NCBI GenBank assembly: GCA_015068555.1
Contig: SVKI01000012.1
Location: 1-40,816 of the forward strand
Length of the DNA stretch: 40,816 bases
Source: Oscillospiraceae bacterium
GTDB lineage: Bacteria; Bacillota; Clostridia; UBA1381; UBA9506
Direction of reading: 5' to 3'
The position numbers and the translations under genes were made by a program. This document shows, piece by piece, positions 23,809 to 32,906 of the stretch. Position 1 is the stretch's first letter. Every line of letters starts with the position of its first letter. The notes below the pieces were generated by a model. That model saw only the letters and a list, made by a program, of their open reading frames with translations, did not search any database and was not told the origin of the DNA.

Positions 23809-23840
23809 ATGGGCAAAGTGTACACTTTGCCCATTTTTTG
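23809..23840 (+). terminator. Terminator after the lipoprotein gene
   Basis: A 26-bp perfect palindrome (ATGGGCAAAGTG with its complement around TA) followed by TTTTTT. Confidence 0.88.
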
Positions 23841-23910
23841 TTGTATCATAAGGATTTCAGAGAACCGGCTAGGCATGCAACAAAATTAACAGAATTTTCT
23901 TGTAAACTTC

Positions 23911-23939
23911 TTGCTTTTCACGGTCAAATGAGGTATACT
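23911..23939 (+). promoter_or_regulatory. Sigma-A promoter of gltX
   Basis: TTGCTT (23911-23916), a 17-bp spacer and TATACT (23934-23939), 31 bp before the ATG. No T-box element is visible in the short leader. Confidence 0.75.
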
Positions 23940-23970
23940 AAAACTATTGACGATGAAAGGATGAAAACAT

Positions 23971-25419
23971 ATGACTAAGGTTAGAACACGTTTTGCACCC
24001 AGTCCCACAGGCTACATGCACATCGGTAATCTGAGAACGGCCTTATATGCTTTTTTAATTGCAAAAAGTGCCGGCGGTGATTTTGTATTGCGTATTGAGG
24101 ATACCGACCAGGAACGCTATGTAGATGGCGCGGTGGATTTGATATATAGAACATTGGCTGAAACCGGTTTGGTCCATGATGAAGGCCCGGATGTAGGTGG
24201 CGAGTATGGCCCGTACATTCAGAGCGAACGTCTGCCGCTTTATAAACAGTATGCAGAGCAGCTTGTAGAAGCCGGTGCGGCCTATTACTGCTTCTGCGAC
24301 AAGGAACGTCTGGAGGCTTTGCGCAGTCAGCAGGAGGCAGCTAAACTCATGCCCAAATATGACGGTCATTGTGCCCGACTTTCCAAAGAAGAAATTGAGG
24401 AAAAACTGAAAAGCGGCGTGCCCTATGTAATTCGTCAGAAGATTCCCCGCAAGGGTACCACATCTTTTTATGATGAAATTTACGGTAAAATTACGGTAGA
24501 AAATTCTACGCTGGATGACAACATTCTCTTAAAGTCTGACGGTTATCCGACCTATAACTTTGCTAACGTAGTGGATGACCATTTGATGAACATCACCCAT
24601 ATTATCCGCGGTAGTGAATATCTTTCTTCTACGCCGAAGTACAACCTCTTATATGAAGCATTTGGCTGGGAGATTCCTGCTTACATCCATGTTTCGCCCG
24701 TTATGCGTGATGCGCACAAAAAGCTGAGTAAGCGTGAGGGCGATGCTTCTTATGAGGATTTTATCAACAAGGGTTATTTAAAAGAGGCTGTGCTTAACTA
24801 CATCGCACTTTTGGGTTGGAGTCCGGGTGGCGAACAGGAAATTTTCACGCTGGATGAAATGATTCAGGCCTTTGACATTAAAGGTATCAGCAAATCCCCT
24901 GCTATTTTCGATCCGCAGAAATTGGACTGGCTCAATGGTGAATATATCAGAAAACTCTCTCCTGAAGCTTTTTATGAGAAGGCTCTGCCTTATTTAAAAG
25001 AGGCAGTTAAGAGTGAATCAGTAGATTTCCATAAGCTTGCCGAGTTGTTACAGGCGCGTTGTGAAAAACTTTCCGATATCCCCGAACAGCTTGATTTCAT
25101 TGACGCACTGCCTGATTATGAGCCGGCTTTATATTGCCATAAAAAAATGAAAACCAACGAGGAAAATTCCTTGACCTCGCTTAAAGAGATTGTGCCTGTT
25201 TTAGAGCAGGTGGAAGATTGGAACCGTGAGAGTCTGCACGATGCACTCTTTGCGTTAATTGAACGCTTAGAGGTGAAGAATGGCTTGATTCTTTGGCCGC
25301 TTCGTGTGGCTGTTTCCGGTAAAGCCTTTACGCCGGGTGGCGGCATCGAGCTTGCTGAAATTTTAGGCAAGGAAGAAACCCTGCGTCGTCTGCAAAAGGG
25401 TATTGAATTGCTTTCATAA
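23971..25419 (+). CDS. gltX: Glutamate-tRNA ligase
   Basis: A 482-aa class I synthetase charging tRNA-Glu, and in many Firmicutes also tRNA-Gln before amidation. The HIGH motif appears as [14 protein letters not shown] (residues 11-24), the KMSKS motif as KKLSKREGD near residue 250. [20 protein letters not shown] and the C-terminal helical anticodon-binding domain complete it. It has its own promoter; murT follows 86 bp downstream past a weak hairpin. Confidence 0.96.
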   Translation: MTKVRTRFAPSPTGYMHIGNLRTALYAFLIAKSAGGDFVLRIEDTDQERYVDGAVDLIYRTLAETGLVHDEGPDVGGEYGPYIQSERLPLYKQYAEQLVEAGAAYYCFCDKERLEALRSQQEAAKLMPKYDGHCARLSKEEIEEKLKSGVPYVIRQKIPRKGTTSFYDEIYGKITVENSTLDDNILLKSDGYPTYNFANVVDDHLMNITHIIRGSEYLSSTPKYNLLYEAFGWEIPAYIHVSPVMRDAHKKLSKREGDASYEDFINKGYLKEAVLNYIALLGWSPGGEQEIFTLDEMIQAFDIKGISKSPAIFDPQKLDWLNGEYIRKLSPEAFYEKALPYLKEAVKSESVDFHKLAELLQARCEKLSDIPEQLDFIDALPDYEPALYCHKKMKTNEENSLTSLKEIVPVLEQVEDWNRESLHDALFALIERLEVKNGLILWPLRVAVSGKAFTPGGGIELAEILGKEETLRRLQKGIELLS

Positions 25420-25431
25420 CGAGTTATTCTG

Positions 25432-25465
25432 CAAAACGGGTCGTCTTATGGCGGTCCGTTTTGTG
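25432..25465 (+). terminator. Weak hairpin after gltX
   Basis: CAAAACGG (25432-25439) and CCGTTTTG (25456-25463) enclose a 16-base loop without a clear T run. It may only attenuate transcription into murT. Confidence 0.35.
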
Positions 25466-25505
25466 TAAAAAGCGTATGCAAGAGAAACGAAAAGAGGAGA
25501 AATAT

Positions 25506-26864
25506 ATGAAGCTTCGCTTGATTTTGGCAGTTTGGGCATGCAAATTGGGGATTATTGCCAGTCGCTTACTTGGTAAAAAGGGAACCTCCATGCCCGGACA
25601 AATAGCCTTTAAAATTTGTCCCGATGTTCTTAAATTGCTTTCGGCACAGGTGAAAAAAGACATTGTTGTGGTGTGTGGCACGAATGGAAAAACAACCACC
25701 AACAATATGCTTTCGGCCTTTGTAAAATCAAAGGGAAAGACTGTTGTTTGCAATGCGCTGGGCGCCAATATGATTTGGGGTGTTTGCTGTGCCTTTGCCG
25801 AAAGAAGTAATCTGTTCGGCAAGCTGAAGGCTGATTATGCCTGCCTGGAGGTGGATGAAGCCTCCTGCTTGAAAGTATTCCGCCATGTAAAGCCAACCCT
25901 CGTTGCTATTACCAACCTATTTCAAGATCAGCTTGACCGCTACGGTGAGGTGAGCCTGACGGCCGACCTCATTAAACGGGCGCTGGAGCTTGCGCCGGAG
26001 GCCTCTCTGCTCTTAAACGGAGATGACCCGTTAGTTGCACAGTTTGGCGAAAACACTCAAAGAACATGCTATTACATGGGCGTTTGTGCATCCGAAAATC
26101 AGGAAGAGATAGAAGGTGCCAGCCAGTTTTGCCCCCTTTGTGGCAAAACTCTGCACTATGACTACAGACACTATGGTCAATTAGGCAAATTCAGCTGTGC
26201 AGGCTGCGGTTTTGCACGCAAAGATCCGGACTTTAGGGTGTTTGATGTAAACACGGAGAACGGACTTTCTTTTAGCCTAAAGCATGGTGAGAGCGTGAAG
26301 CAATTTGCGGTTCAATACCGTGGATTTTATAATATTTATAACATTGTTCTTTCCTATGCTGCATCGGTTCTTGCCTTGGGCGAGGAACCCGACCATCAGG
26401 CCGTGTTGGCAGCCTACCAGCCGCAAATCGGCCGTATGGAAGAATTTTTTATCCCCAAAAAAGTGATTTTAAACCTTGCCAAAAACCCTGCCGGCTTTAA
26501 CCAGGCCATTACAACTGTGGTGGATGATAAGGCGGAAAAAGACCTCCTTTTGGCGCTCAACGACCATGAATCTGACGGCATGGATATTTCCTGGTTGTGG
26601 GATGTGGCCTTTGAAAAGCTTATGGAAACACCTGTGCGGAAACTGGTGCTAACAGGTATCCGCGCTGATGAACTATCCTTAAGACTTAAATATGCCGGCT
26701 TTCCGGAGGAAAGACAAGAGGTTTATCACGACCTAAAACAAGCAGCACAGGCGCTTGTTTCAGGCGACGGAGATGTGGCCTATGCATTGGTGAACTACAC
26801 AGTTGTGTTTCCCATGCAGGCGATTTTGAAGGAAATGGAGGGTGAACAAAATCATGGAGCCTAA
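25506..26864 (+). CDS. murT: Lipid II isoglutaminyl synthase, ligase subunit MurT
   Basis: A 452-aa Mur-ligase-like protein. With GatD it amidates the D-glutamate of the lipid II stem peptide using ATP and glutamine-derived ammonia. The ATP loop is VVVCGTNGKTTTNN (GTNGKTTT at 58-65). Inserted in the central domain is the MurT-type zinc ribbon C209-x2-C212...C231-x2-C234. The C-terminal DUF1727 region follows. In-frame codons before the ATG were rejected because AGGAG lies 6 bp upstream of the start used. The gatD start lies inside its last codons. Confidence 0.93.
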   Translation: MKLRLILAVWACKLGIIASRLLGKKGTSMPGQIAFKICPDVLKLLSAQVKKDIVVVCGTNGKTTTNNMLSAFVKSKGKTVVCNALGANMIWGVCCAFAERSNLFGKLKADYACLEVDEASCLKVFRHVKPTLVAITNLFQDQLDRYGEVSLTADLIKRALELAPEASLLLNGDDPLVAQFGENTQRTCYYMGVCASENQEEIEGASQFCPLCGKTLHYDYRHYGQLGKFSCAGCGFARKDPDFRVFDVNTENGLSFSLKHGESVKQFAVQYRGFYNIYNIVLSYAASVLALGEEPDHQAVLAAYQPQIGRMEEFFIPKKVILNLAKNPAGFNQAITTVVDDKAEKDLLLALNDHESDGMDISWLWDVAFEKLMETPVRKLVLTGIRADELSLRLKYAGFPEERQEVYHDLKQAAQALVSGDGDVAYALVNYTVVFPMQAILKEMEGEQNHGA

Positions 26865-27588
26865 GAAAATTGTGATTGGTCATCTGTTTCCTGACCTTTT
26901 GAATATGTACAGCGATGCAGGTAACATAAAAGCGCTGCAAATGCGCCTGTTGTGGCGTGGCATAGAGGCAGAAGTCCGTTCTTTTTATGCAGATGATGAG
27001 ATTGATATTTCCGGTGTTGATATTCTATTTGTTGGTGGCGGATCTGACAGGGAACAACGGCGGGTGCTGGACAAGCTACTGCCCTTGCGTGAAAAGCTTC
27101 TTTCTTATGTGGAAGCAGGTGGCGTGATGCTGGCTGTGTGTGGGGCGTACCCCATGGTAGGCAAAACCTGCGTGCTCTCTGGTGAAACCGTGGAAGGTCT
27201 TGGCCTGGTTAATATCTATAGCACCGCCGGAGAAAAGCGAGTGATTGGCAATGTGGTGATAGAATCCTCAGTAACAGGTGAATCTATGACGATTGTCGGC
27301 TTTGAAAATCACAGCAGTATGACCCATTTAGAGGACAACACGCCTTTGGGACGGCTTTTATGCGGGCATGGCAATAATGATGCAGATGATAGTTGCGGCA
27401 TTGTGTATAAAAACCTGATTGGTACCTATCTGCATGGACCCTTACTGCCGAAAAATCCGAAGCTGACAGACTATTTGATTACAAAAGCACTACAGAAAAA
27501 ATACGGAGAAGAAGTGACGCTTGCGCCGTTTTGCGATAAAGCTGAAGAGACTGCGCATGCGTATGCGGTGAAGCGATTTGTAAAATAA
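26854..27588 (+). CDS. gatD: Lipid II isoglutaminyl synthase, glutaminase subunit GatD
   Basis: A 244-aa class I glutamine amidotransferase subunit supplying ammonia to MurT. The nucleophile is C96 in LAVCGAYPM and the catalytic His is H194 in GTYLHGPLLPKNPKL. IGHLFPDLLNMYSDAGNI is the typical GatD N-terminus. A GTG four codons upstream is in frame and has AAGGA 8 bp before it, so either start is possible; the ATG gives the usual N-terminus. It overlaps murT by 11 bp. Confidence 0.93.
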   Translation: MEPKKIVIGHLFPDLLNMYSDAGNIKALQMRLLWRGIEAEVRSFYADDEIDISGVDILFVGGGSDREQRRVLDKLLPLREKLLSYVEAGGVMLAVCGAYPMVGKTCVLSGETVEGLGLVNIYSTAGEKRVIGNVVIESSVTGESMTIVGFENHSSMTHLEDNTPLGRLLCGHGNNDADDSCGIVYKNLIGTYLHGPLLPKNPKLTDYLITKALQKKYGEEVTLAPFCDKAEETAHAYAVKRFVK

Positions 27589-27596
27589 AGGCATAT

Positions 27597-27633
27597 AAAA
27601 AGCCCTTGGAACCTTGGTTCCAAGGGCTTTTGT
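27597..27633 (+). terminator. Terminator after gatD, shared with nagB
   Basis: A perfect stem AAAAGCCCTTGGAAC/GTTCCAAGGGCTTTT with the T run on both strands between convergent genes. Confidence 0.88.
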
Positions 27634-27642
27634 ATGTGTGGA

Positions 27643-28614
27643 TTAATAACCAACCTTTTCCCAGCATTCGAAGGGAGCTGCCAGTTCTTCGCTGATATAA
27701 ACCTGAGTTTTCTTCGTCTGGAGCATGGAGCTCGGCAGATACGGAGTGATAGGACCGTGTGTGCACAGACGGCTTGTCATTCTCTGCCAGGAAGAGAATG
27801 TGCCACAGGTTGCCAGTGCATGAACTTCGATTCTTTCCTTTGCACGCATTACATCTAAAGGACCGATGGTTGCTGCGCAAGGCGGAACGTTAGCGATATC
27901 ACCGGACTGACCGAATGTACCGTTTAAGGAGTTCTGCATAATGGTCATGGGATGCAGTTTAACAATCTGCGCAGGCTGGTTGAGCCATTCCTCGATGTCA
28001 CCGCTGCCGATAAATTCGGGGATAGGATCAACGAAAGCCATATGACCTGCCCAACCCGGAGAGGTAGATGCGATATCAGCACCTGTACCTTCAGTGATAT
28101 CATCAATGATCTTAGAGTAATCCTTAATGTTTGCGTTAGTGGGGAAGTGAACGTTTTCCATGGGCATACGCAGTTTTTCATCAATCTGATAGTAGAGGTA
28201 CTTAATCATAGAATGTGCAAAACCTGCTTCGTAGGTGATAGGAGCAATGTTACCTGCTTCATCTGCCCATTCATCTTCAGCTACAAGGTGAACCTTGCTG
28301 CAGTCGATGCCAAAGTAGTTAATGAGCTGTGCCAGCGGAATGTATGTATCCGGTTCGGGGTTACCGAGGATCATGGTGAAGCTCTTACCTGCTTCAGATG
28401 CAGCTCTTAAACGTTCGAAAAGTGTTGCGATGAGAACGGGATGGGGGTTCATCATAACTTTTACGTTAAATTCGGGATGCCACCAATCTTCTCTCTTTTC
28501 GAGATCCTTGCCGCTGAGGCTACGAACATAATCGCAAACCTTCTTGTCCTTAAAAGGAACAAATTCGTGCGGCTGAAAATCAAATTTTGTTGCCGGATCA
28601 GTCATGAAACTCAT
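27643..28614 (-). CDS. nagB: Glucosamine-6-phosphate deaminase/isomerase family protein (NagB-like)
   Basis: A 323-aa member of the NagB/RpiA-like sugar isomerase superfamily. The probable reaction is glucosamine 6-phosphate to fructose 6-phosphate plus ammonia. TMILGNPEPDTYIPLAQLINYFGID and VHLVAEDEWAD match the catalytic Asp region, and SPGWAGHMAFVDP the active-site His loop (GHIAFNEP in classical NagB). It is about 60-80 residues longer than canonical NagB, with an N-terminal extension (TKFDFQPHEFVPFKDKKVC), and thus belongs to a divergent subgroup. Its ATG overlaps the nagA stop (ATGA), with AGGAGAG upstream in nagA, so the pair is translationally coupled and the assignment is supported by context. 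Confidence 0.85.
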   Translation of the reverse strand: MSFMTDPATKFDFQPHEFVPFKDKKVCDYVRSLSGKDLEKREDWWHPEFNVKVMMNPHPVLIATLFERLRAASEAGKSFTMILGNPEPDTYIPLAQLINYFGIDCSKVHLVAEDEWADEAGNIAPITYEAGFAHSMIKYLYYQIDEKLRMPMENVHFPTNANIKDYSKIIDDITEGTGADIASTSPGWAGHMAFVDPIPEFIGSGDIEEWLNQPAQIVKLHPMTIMQNSLNGTFGQSGDIANVPPCAATIGPLDVMRAKERIEVHALATCGTFSSWQRMTSRLCTHGPITPYLPSSMLQTKKTQVYISEELAAPFECWEKVGY

Positions 28615-29747
28615 TTTAAAATCTCTCCTTTGATAATTGTATTTTTTACGTTAAACCATTGGTCAACAATGGTTAAGTTAGCTGTGTTACCTTTTTTAAT
28701 CTGGCCTAAATCGGTAAAGCCTAATGCCTTAGCCGGATTATAAGAAGCATAACGGAAGACATCACAAATGGAGCAGCCGGTGTGCACCATCATATTGCGG
28801 CAGGAAATATCCAACGTCATTTTAGAGCCTGCAATTTCGCCGTTAAAATCGAAGCAGATGTCAAAAGCTTCTTCGCATCCCGGAATAGGCGGACCGTAGA
28901 AAACGCAGGAATCGGAAATCAAAATAATCTTTTCCTTACCCTTGATTTTCGTTAAAAGACGCAAATTGTAAGGATGTACATGAATGCCCAAAGAGTCACA
29001 AATCAGCTCGGCATAGATATCGGAATTGTAGTTCACGGTTTCATCCACGCAAGCACCGCGGCATTCGGGGAAGCTTTCCAGCGTGCCGGTTGCATTGGTG
29101 TGATGGGTGCCGATTTTCAGGCCGTAGGGCATTAATTCTTCAATCTGTTCGGGCGTAGCTTCTGAATGCGCCACGGTGAAAACGATGTTTGGAATGGCTT
29201 CTTTTACATCTTTAACAAAGTCTAAGTTTCCTTCGCGCTCGGGAGACAGTGCCCAAACCTTAGCGGAGTTCTTAACCTTTTGCAGAATTTCTTCATAATC
29301 TTCTTTTTTAATGGGGCCTCTCCAGGGGTTATTCTCCCTGTCGCAACCAAAGTTGGGGTTTAAGTAGGGGCCTTCCATGTAGTAGCCAGCAAAGTTAGGC
29401 ATTTTGCCGGCGGTAGCTGCTGCGTCGATAGCGTCGATAGCATCTAAAAACTGCTGACGGTTTAAGCTGTAATACAGCGTGGGCAGTACGGTGGTTACGC
29501 CGTGGTTGATCAGCGTTTTAGAACACTTTTCCGGATCTTCATAAAACCAGGTTTCACCATCGGCATGCGTGTGTATATCAACCAGGCCGGGGCCAACATA
29601 TTGACCTTCGGCATCTAAAATCTCAGCATTCTCGGGAATCTCTATTTTTTTGCCGAAGTCAACAATCTTCCCATCTTCAACTAAAAGAGAAGCGTTGGGA
29701 ATAAAGTGGTCAGGCATGACGAGCGTTGCATTGATAATCGCTAACAT
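28611..29747 (-). CDS. nagA: N-acetylglucosamine-6-phosphate deacetylase family protein
   Basis: A 378-aa amidohydrolase. With NagB it funnels GlcNAc-6-P from chitin, mucin or wall recycling into glycolysis. VGPGLVDIHTHADGE gives the HxH site, EGPYLNPNFGC the metal-binding Glu, VAHSEAT and GTHHTNATG further metal and substrate His, and LISDSCVFYG the catalytic Asp. The C-terminal ASYNPAKALGFTDLGQIKKGNTANLTIVD is typical. It is first in the nagA-nagB pair, with AAGGAGGAG before the ATG. Its promoter must lie in 29750-29890; I see no clear hexamers there. Confidence 0.92.
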   Translation of the reverse strand: MLAIINATLVMPDHFIPNASLLVEDGKIVDFGKKIEIPENAEILDAEGQYVGPGLVDIHTHADGETWFYEDPEKCSKTLINHGVTTVLPTLYYSLNRQQFLDAIDAIDAAATAGKMPNFAGYYMEGPYLNPNFGCDRENNPWRGPIKKEDYEEILQKVKNSAKVWALSPEREGNLDFVKDVKEAIPNIVFTVAHSEATPEQIEELMPYGLKIGTHHTNATGTLESFPECRGACVDETVNYNSDIYAELICDSLGIHVHPYNLRLLTKIKGKEKIILISDSCVFYGPPIPGCEEAFDICFDFNGEIAGSKMTLDISCRNMMVHTGCSICDVFRYASYNPAKALGFTDLGQIKKGNTANLTIVDQWFNVKNTIIKGEILK

Positions 29748-29897
29748 TCTATCTCCTCCTTGTTTTTCTTCCTTATCTAATTATAGTATTTCCGGCATGA
29801 TTTGTCAACGCTCTTTTAAGCGAAAAATGCAGAAAAGAAGGCTAATTTTCTATTGGTGTGTACTTTTTTGTTTTACATTAGGAAACCTTCCGCTAAA

Positions 29898-29957
29898 AAG
29901 AGGGTGTAAAAAAACTTGGTTTTTTTACACCCTCTTACTTTTTTTACATCCCCTTAC
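29898..29957 (-). terminator. Terminator of the HAD phosphatase gene, identical copy of 10796
   Basis: The 39-nt AAGAGGGTGTAAAAAAAC/complement hairpin (29898-29936), preceded on the minus strand by GGGGATGTAAAAAAAGT, a half-copy of the same arm. The same GGGGATGTAAAAAAAG also stands at 10540, near the other copy. Confidence 0.8.
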
Positions 29958-29975
29958 AGAAATTCTGTTTCCATG

Positions 29976-30617
29976 TCAGATGCCTAAAATCCGGCCGATT
30001 TCTTCAACGGTATCTGCCACGGCGTCGGCCTTTACAAATTCATCCGGCTCGCCATAGCCATAGCGGACACCAATAGCAGAAATGCCGCATTTTTTTGCGC
30101 CTTCTATATCGAAAATACGGTCGCCAACCATGGTGGCAGTTTCTTTTTTTATGTTGTTTTCCCGGAGTACATAGCGGATGACATCATCCTTTTCGACCCG
30201 TTCACCTGAAAGCAGGCTGCCGCCAATAAAATTAAAGTAGCAAGAAAGGCCAAAGTGGTCTAAAATCTGTGTTGCAAAAACAGTCGGCTTTGAGGTGGCA
30301 ACATAGAGCTGAAAGCCCTGTTCGGTCAGTTTTTTTAAAAGCTCGGGAATACCCGGATAAACCGCGTTTTCAAAAAGACCTGTTTGGCTGAAATATTCGC
30401 GATACACGCGCACAGCATCCTCAGCTTGTGCATCACAGAATCCGTAGTACTTCTCAAAGGAGCCCTTAAGTGGAGGCCCAATGAAGGGGACAAGCGATTG
30501 CAGGTCACTAACCTCTATGCCGTAATGCGCCAGAGCGTATTGCACAGATTTGGTGATGCCGATCATTGGGTCGGTTAAGGTTCCGTCTAAATCAAATAAT
30601 ATATTGGTTTTCTTCAT
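29976..30617 (-). CDS. HAD-family phosphatase, phosphoglycolate phosphatase-like
   Basis: A 213-aa HAD subfamily IA hydrolase. The nucleophile motif is ILFDLDGTLTDP (residues 5-16), motif II is VATSKP, and motif III/IV is TATMVGDRIFDIEGAKKCG. The four-helix cap lies about 17-80. PGP/PgmB-like enzymes act on phosphoglycolate, pyrophosphate or sugar phosphates; the true substrate cannot be told. AAGGAGG lies before the ATG inside the end of the SSB-like gene, which it overlaps by 26 bp. Confidence 0.88.
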   Translation of the reverse strand: MKKTNILFDLDGTLTDPMIGITKSVQYALAHYGIEVSDLQSLVPFIGPPLKGSFEKYYGFCDAQAEDAVRVYREYFSQTGLFENAVYPGIPELLKKLTEQGFQLYVATSKPTVFATQILDHFGLSCYFNFIGGSLLSGERVEKDDVIRYVLRENNIKKETATMVGDRIFDIEGAKKCGISAIGVRYGYGEPDEFVKADAVADTVEEIGRILGI

Positions 30618-31269
30618 GTGTAAAAGTGGGTTCCTCCTTTTTGGGCGAGAACAGTTCTCCGGCCTCTAAGCGATTGACTGAGATTTCGTAGGCTGTTTTA
30701 GTTACGATTTCAGAATCGCTGATCTTTTTCTGATAGTTACGGGACTGCATACGGCCCCAGATTTTAATGTTTTGCCCTACCGCAAGGTGTCTTGCGAAGC
30801 GGGCGTTTCTGCCCCAGGCAATACAGGGCAGGTAGTCAGATTTGTTATAGGCCCGGTTGACGGCTAACAGAATATCGGCAATCTCGCGGCCAAAAGGGGT
30901 AACGCGATACACAACGGGCTTGCAGATATAGCCATTTAAATAAATTTCGTTTGTGGCTTCTGTATCATCTTCCACAACAGTAATTTCTTTGGCAAATAAG
31001 GTCAGTATCAGGCGGTTGCCTTCACCGGAATAGTTATTGTAGGAACGGAATTGCCCCGCGATTTCAAGTCGGCGCCCTTCGTTGATGCCGACTTCTGTTA
31101 ACATTTTTTCGGAAACGGTTACGCAAATTAAATCGGCATTTTCGCTTAAACGGTCAGATTTGAGCATAAAGCGGTAAAAACGCTCGCCATGCACATCGTG
31201 GCTGTATGTAAGATAGCCGCAGACAGTGCCAATTACACGAGCTTCGTTGTCTTCTACACAGTGTAACAT
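30592..31269 (-). CDS. SSB-like protein with two OB folds
   Basis: A 225-aa protein with two OB-fold halves. The first (about 8-105) is divergent (EARVIGTVCGYLTYSHDVHG...). The second (about 106-205) is clearly Ssb/PriB-like: EIYLNGYICKP, RVTPFGREIADILLAVNR, YLPCIAWGRNARFARHLAVG, IKIWGRMQSRNYQKK. It lacks the acidic DDDIPF-type tail that canonical SSB uses to recruit partners, so it is probably an auxiliary single-strand or RNA-binding protein. An open frame extends 18 codons further, but GGGAG lies 9 bp before the ATG used. The ATG and ribosome site lie in a 13-bp inverted repeat. Confidence 0.85.
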   Translation of the reverse strand: MLHCVEDNEARVIGTVCGYLTYSHDVHGERFYRFMLKSDRLSENADLICVTVSEKMLTEVGINEGRRLEIAGQFRSYNNYSGEGNRLILTLFAKEITVVEDDTEATNEIYLNGYICKPVVYRVTPFGREIADILLAVNRAYNKSDYLPCIAWGRNARFARHLAVGQNIKIWGRMQSRNYQKKISDSEIVTKTAYEISVNRLEAGELFSPKKEEPTFTHEENQYII

Positions 31270-31350
31270 ACTGTATATCTCCCTTCTTGTGTTTCGCAAA
31301 TTATTCTGGCAATCATGTTGCAATCAGATATACAGTATTATTCTATTATA
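31268..31350 (-). promoter_or_regulatory. Promoter and start-codon-sequestering inverted repeat of the SSB-like gene
   Basis: ATACTGTATATCT (31268-31280) and its exact complement AGATATACAGTAT (31326-31338) form a 13-bp inverted repeat. On the minus strand a TATAAT (31350-31345) places the transcript start about 31338, the first base of the 5' arm. The 3' arm holds the A-T of the start codon and abuts GGGAG. The mRNA could fold to hide its own ribosome site. The -35 is poor. Confidence 0.5.
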
Positions 31351-31372
31351 AAACCATGTATTTTATGCCCGA

Positions 31373-32758
31373 TTATAGTAAGGATTCTCCAATTTTATAA
31401 ACATCGCCCGCTCCCATTGTGATAACCAGGTCGCCCGGCGCGGCTTTTTCGCGCAGGATTTGCTCTGCTTCTGCAAAACTTTTTGCATATTGGGCGTTGT
31501 GCGAATTTTGGTTGATATCTTCGGCAATTTGTCGAGACGAAATGAGGCCTGTATCCTTTTCGCGCGCAGCGTAAATGTCAACAACAATTACGCTATCACA
31601 GTCTGCAAAGCTTTTGGAAAATTCATCGCGCAGTTTAAAGGCACGGGTATAGGTGTGCGGCTGGAATACGCAAAGCACCCTGTTTTCTCCGGCGGCTTTT
31701 TTCGCCGTGGATAAGGTCGCGCGAATTTCTGTGGGGTGGTGGGCATAATCGTCAATCACTGTGGCGCCGTTAAAGGTACCCTTTTTTTCAAATCGGCGGC
31801 AGGTGCCTGAGAAGGCATCTAATCCACGTTGAATCTGCTCACAGGAAATGCCCATAAAATCGGCTGCTGCAATCACGGCCAAAGCGTTTTTCACATTGTG
31901 CTCACCCGGCACGCAGAGGCGCACCTGCATCATGGGGCTGCCGTTTTTCAAAACGGTGAAGTCGGCGCAACCATCTTCTTTGTAGGCAATATCGCGGGCT
32001 GTAAAATCGGCCTGTTGGTTTTTTGTGCCGAAGGTGATGATGGGCGCGGAAACTCCGGAGATGGTTTCCATCGCGTTAGGGTCGTCTGCGTTTACGATTA
32101 ACAAACCGTCTGCCGGCGTTTTTTGAGCAAAAGCGTGGAAGCAATCGATGATATCATGAATGTCTTTAAAATAATCCAGATGGTCTTCATCCACATTTAA
32201 AATAATGCTGATTTTGGGGAAGAATTTTAAAAAGCTGCCGCAATACTCGCAGGCTTCCGTCACCAGATAGTTGTCTGCGCCGGCGCGCATGTTGCTGTTA
32301 ATAGAAGGCAAAATGCCGCCGACTAAAATGGTCGGGTCATACTGAGCAGCTAACAGAATTTCTGAAAGCATAGAGGTTGAGGTGGTTTTGCCGTGAGTGC
32401 CGCTGACGGCAATGGGGCAACGGTACCACTTCATAATTTCACCCAGCAAAACAGCGCGCTCCGCAACCGGGACAGCTAAAGTTCTTGCGTAGGCAAGCTC
32501 AGGATTATCTTCTTTGATGGCAGCTGTGTAAATTACAGCACTGACATCGCCAATGTTTTCGGCCTTGTGGCCGATGTTGACGCGAATGCCCAAATCTTCA
32601 AGTTTTTGCGTCATATCGCTTGCTTTAAAATCGGAGCCTTCTACCTGATAGCCGGCTCGCTTAAGTAAAATGGCAAGGGCGCTCATGCTGATGCCACCGA
32701 TGCCTATCATATAAATCGGTTCTTCTTTTGAAAGTGTTTGTAAGTTAAATGGTTCCAT
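31373..32758 (-). CDS. murC: UDP-N-acetylmuramate-L-alanine ligase
   Basis: A 461-aa Mur ligase adding L-Ala to UDP-MurNAc in the cytosol. The N-terminal IYMIGIGGISMSALAILLKRAGYQVEGSD is the MurC Rossmann motif. The ATP loop is VSGTHGKTTSTSML, followed by NVDEDHLDYF and DDYAHHPTEIRATL. Two codons upstream (a TTG) are open, but GGAGC is better spaced for the ATG. It is divergent from spoVG; the SSB-like gene follows downstream with its own promoter. Confidence 0.96.
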   Translation of the reverse strand: MEPFNLQTLSKEEPIYMIGIGGISMSALAILLKRAGYQVEGSDFKASDMTQKLEDLGIRVNIGHKAENIGDVSAVIYTAAIKEDNPELAYARTLAVPVAERAVLLGEIMKWYRCPIAVSGTHGKTTSTSMLSEILLAAQYDPTILVGGILPSINSNMRAGADNYLVTEACEYCGSFLKFFPKISIILNVDEDHLDYFKDIHDIIDCFHAFAQKTPADGLLIVNADDPNAMETISGVSAPIITFGTKNQQADFTARDIAYKEDGCADFTVLKNGSPMMQVRLCVPGEHNVKNALAVIAAADFMGISCEQIQRGLDAFSGTCRRFEKKGTFNGATVIDDYAHHPTEIRATLSTAKKAAGENRVLCVFQPHTYTRAFKLRDEFSKSFADCDSVIVVDIYAAREKDTGLISSRQIAEDINQNSHNAQYAKSFAEAEQILREKAAPGDLVITMGAGDVYKIGESLL

Positions 32759-32906
32759 GAACAACGCTCCGTTTCATGATGATATTTCTATTATAGTATA
32801 TTTTGGGAGAAAATAAAAGTGTTTTTTTGAATTTATGTATAATTCTCCCGTAGCGGCCAAAAATATAAACAAAATTACAGAATAAGCAGCATAAAGGAGT
32901 ATAGCC

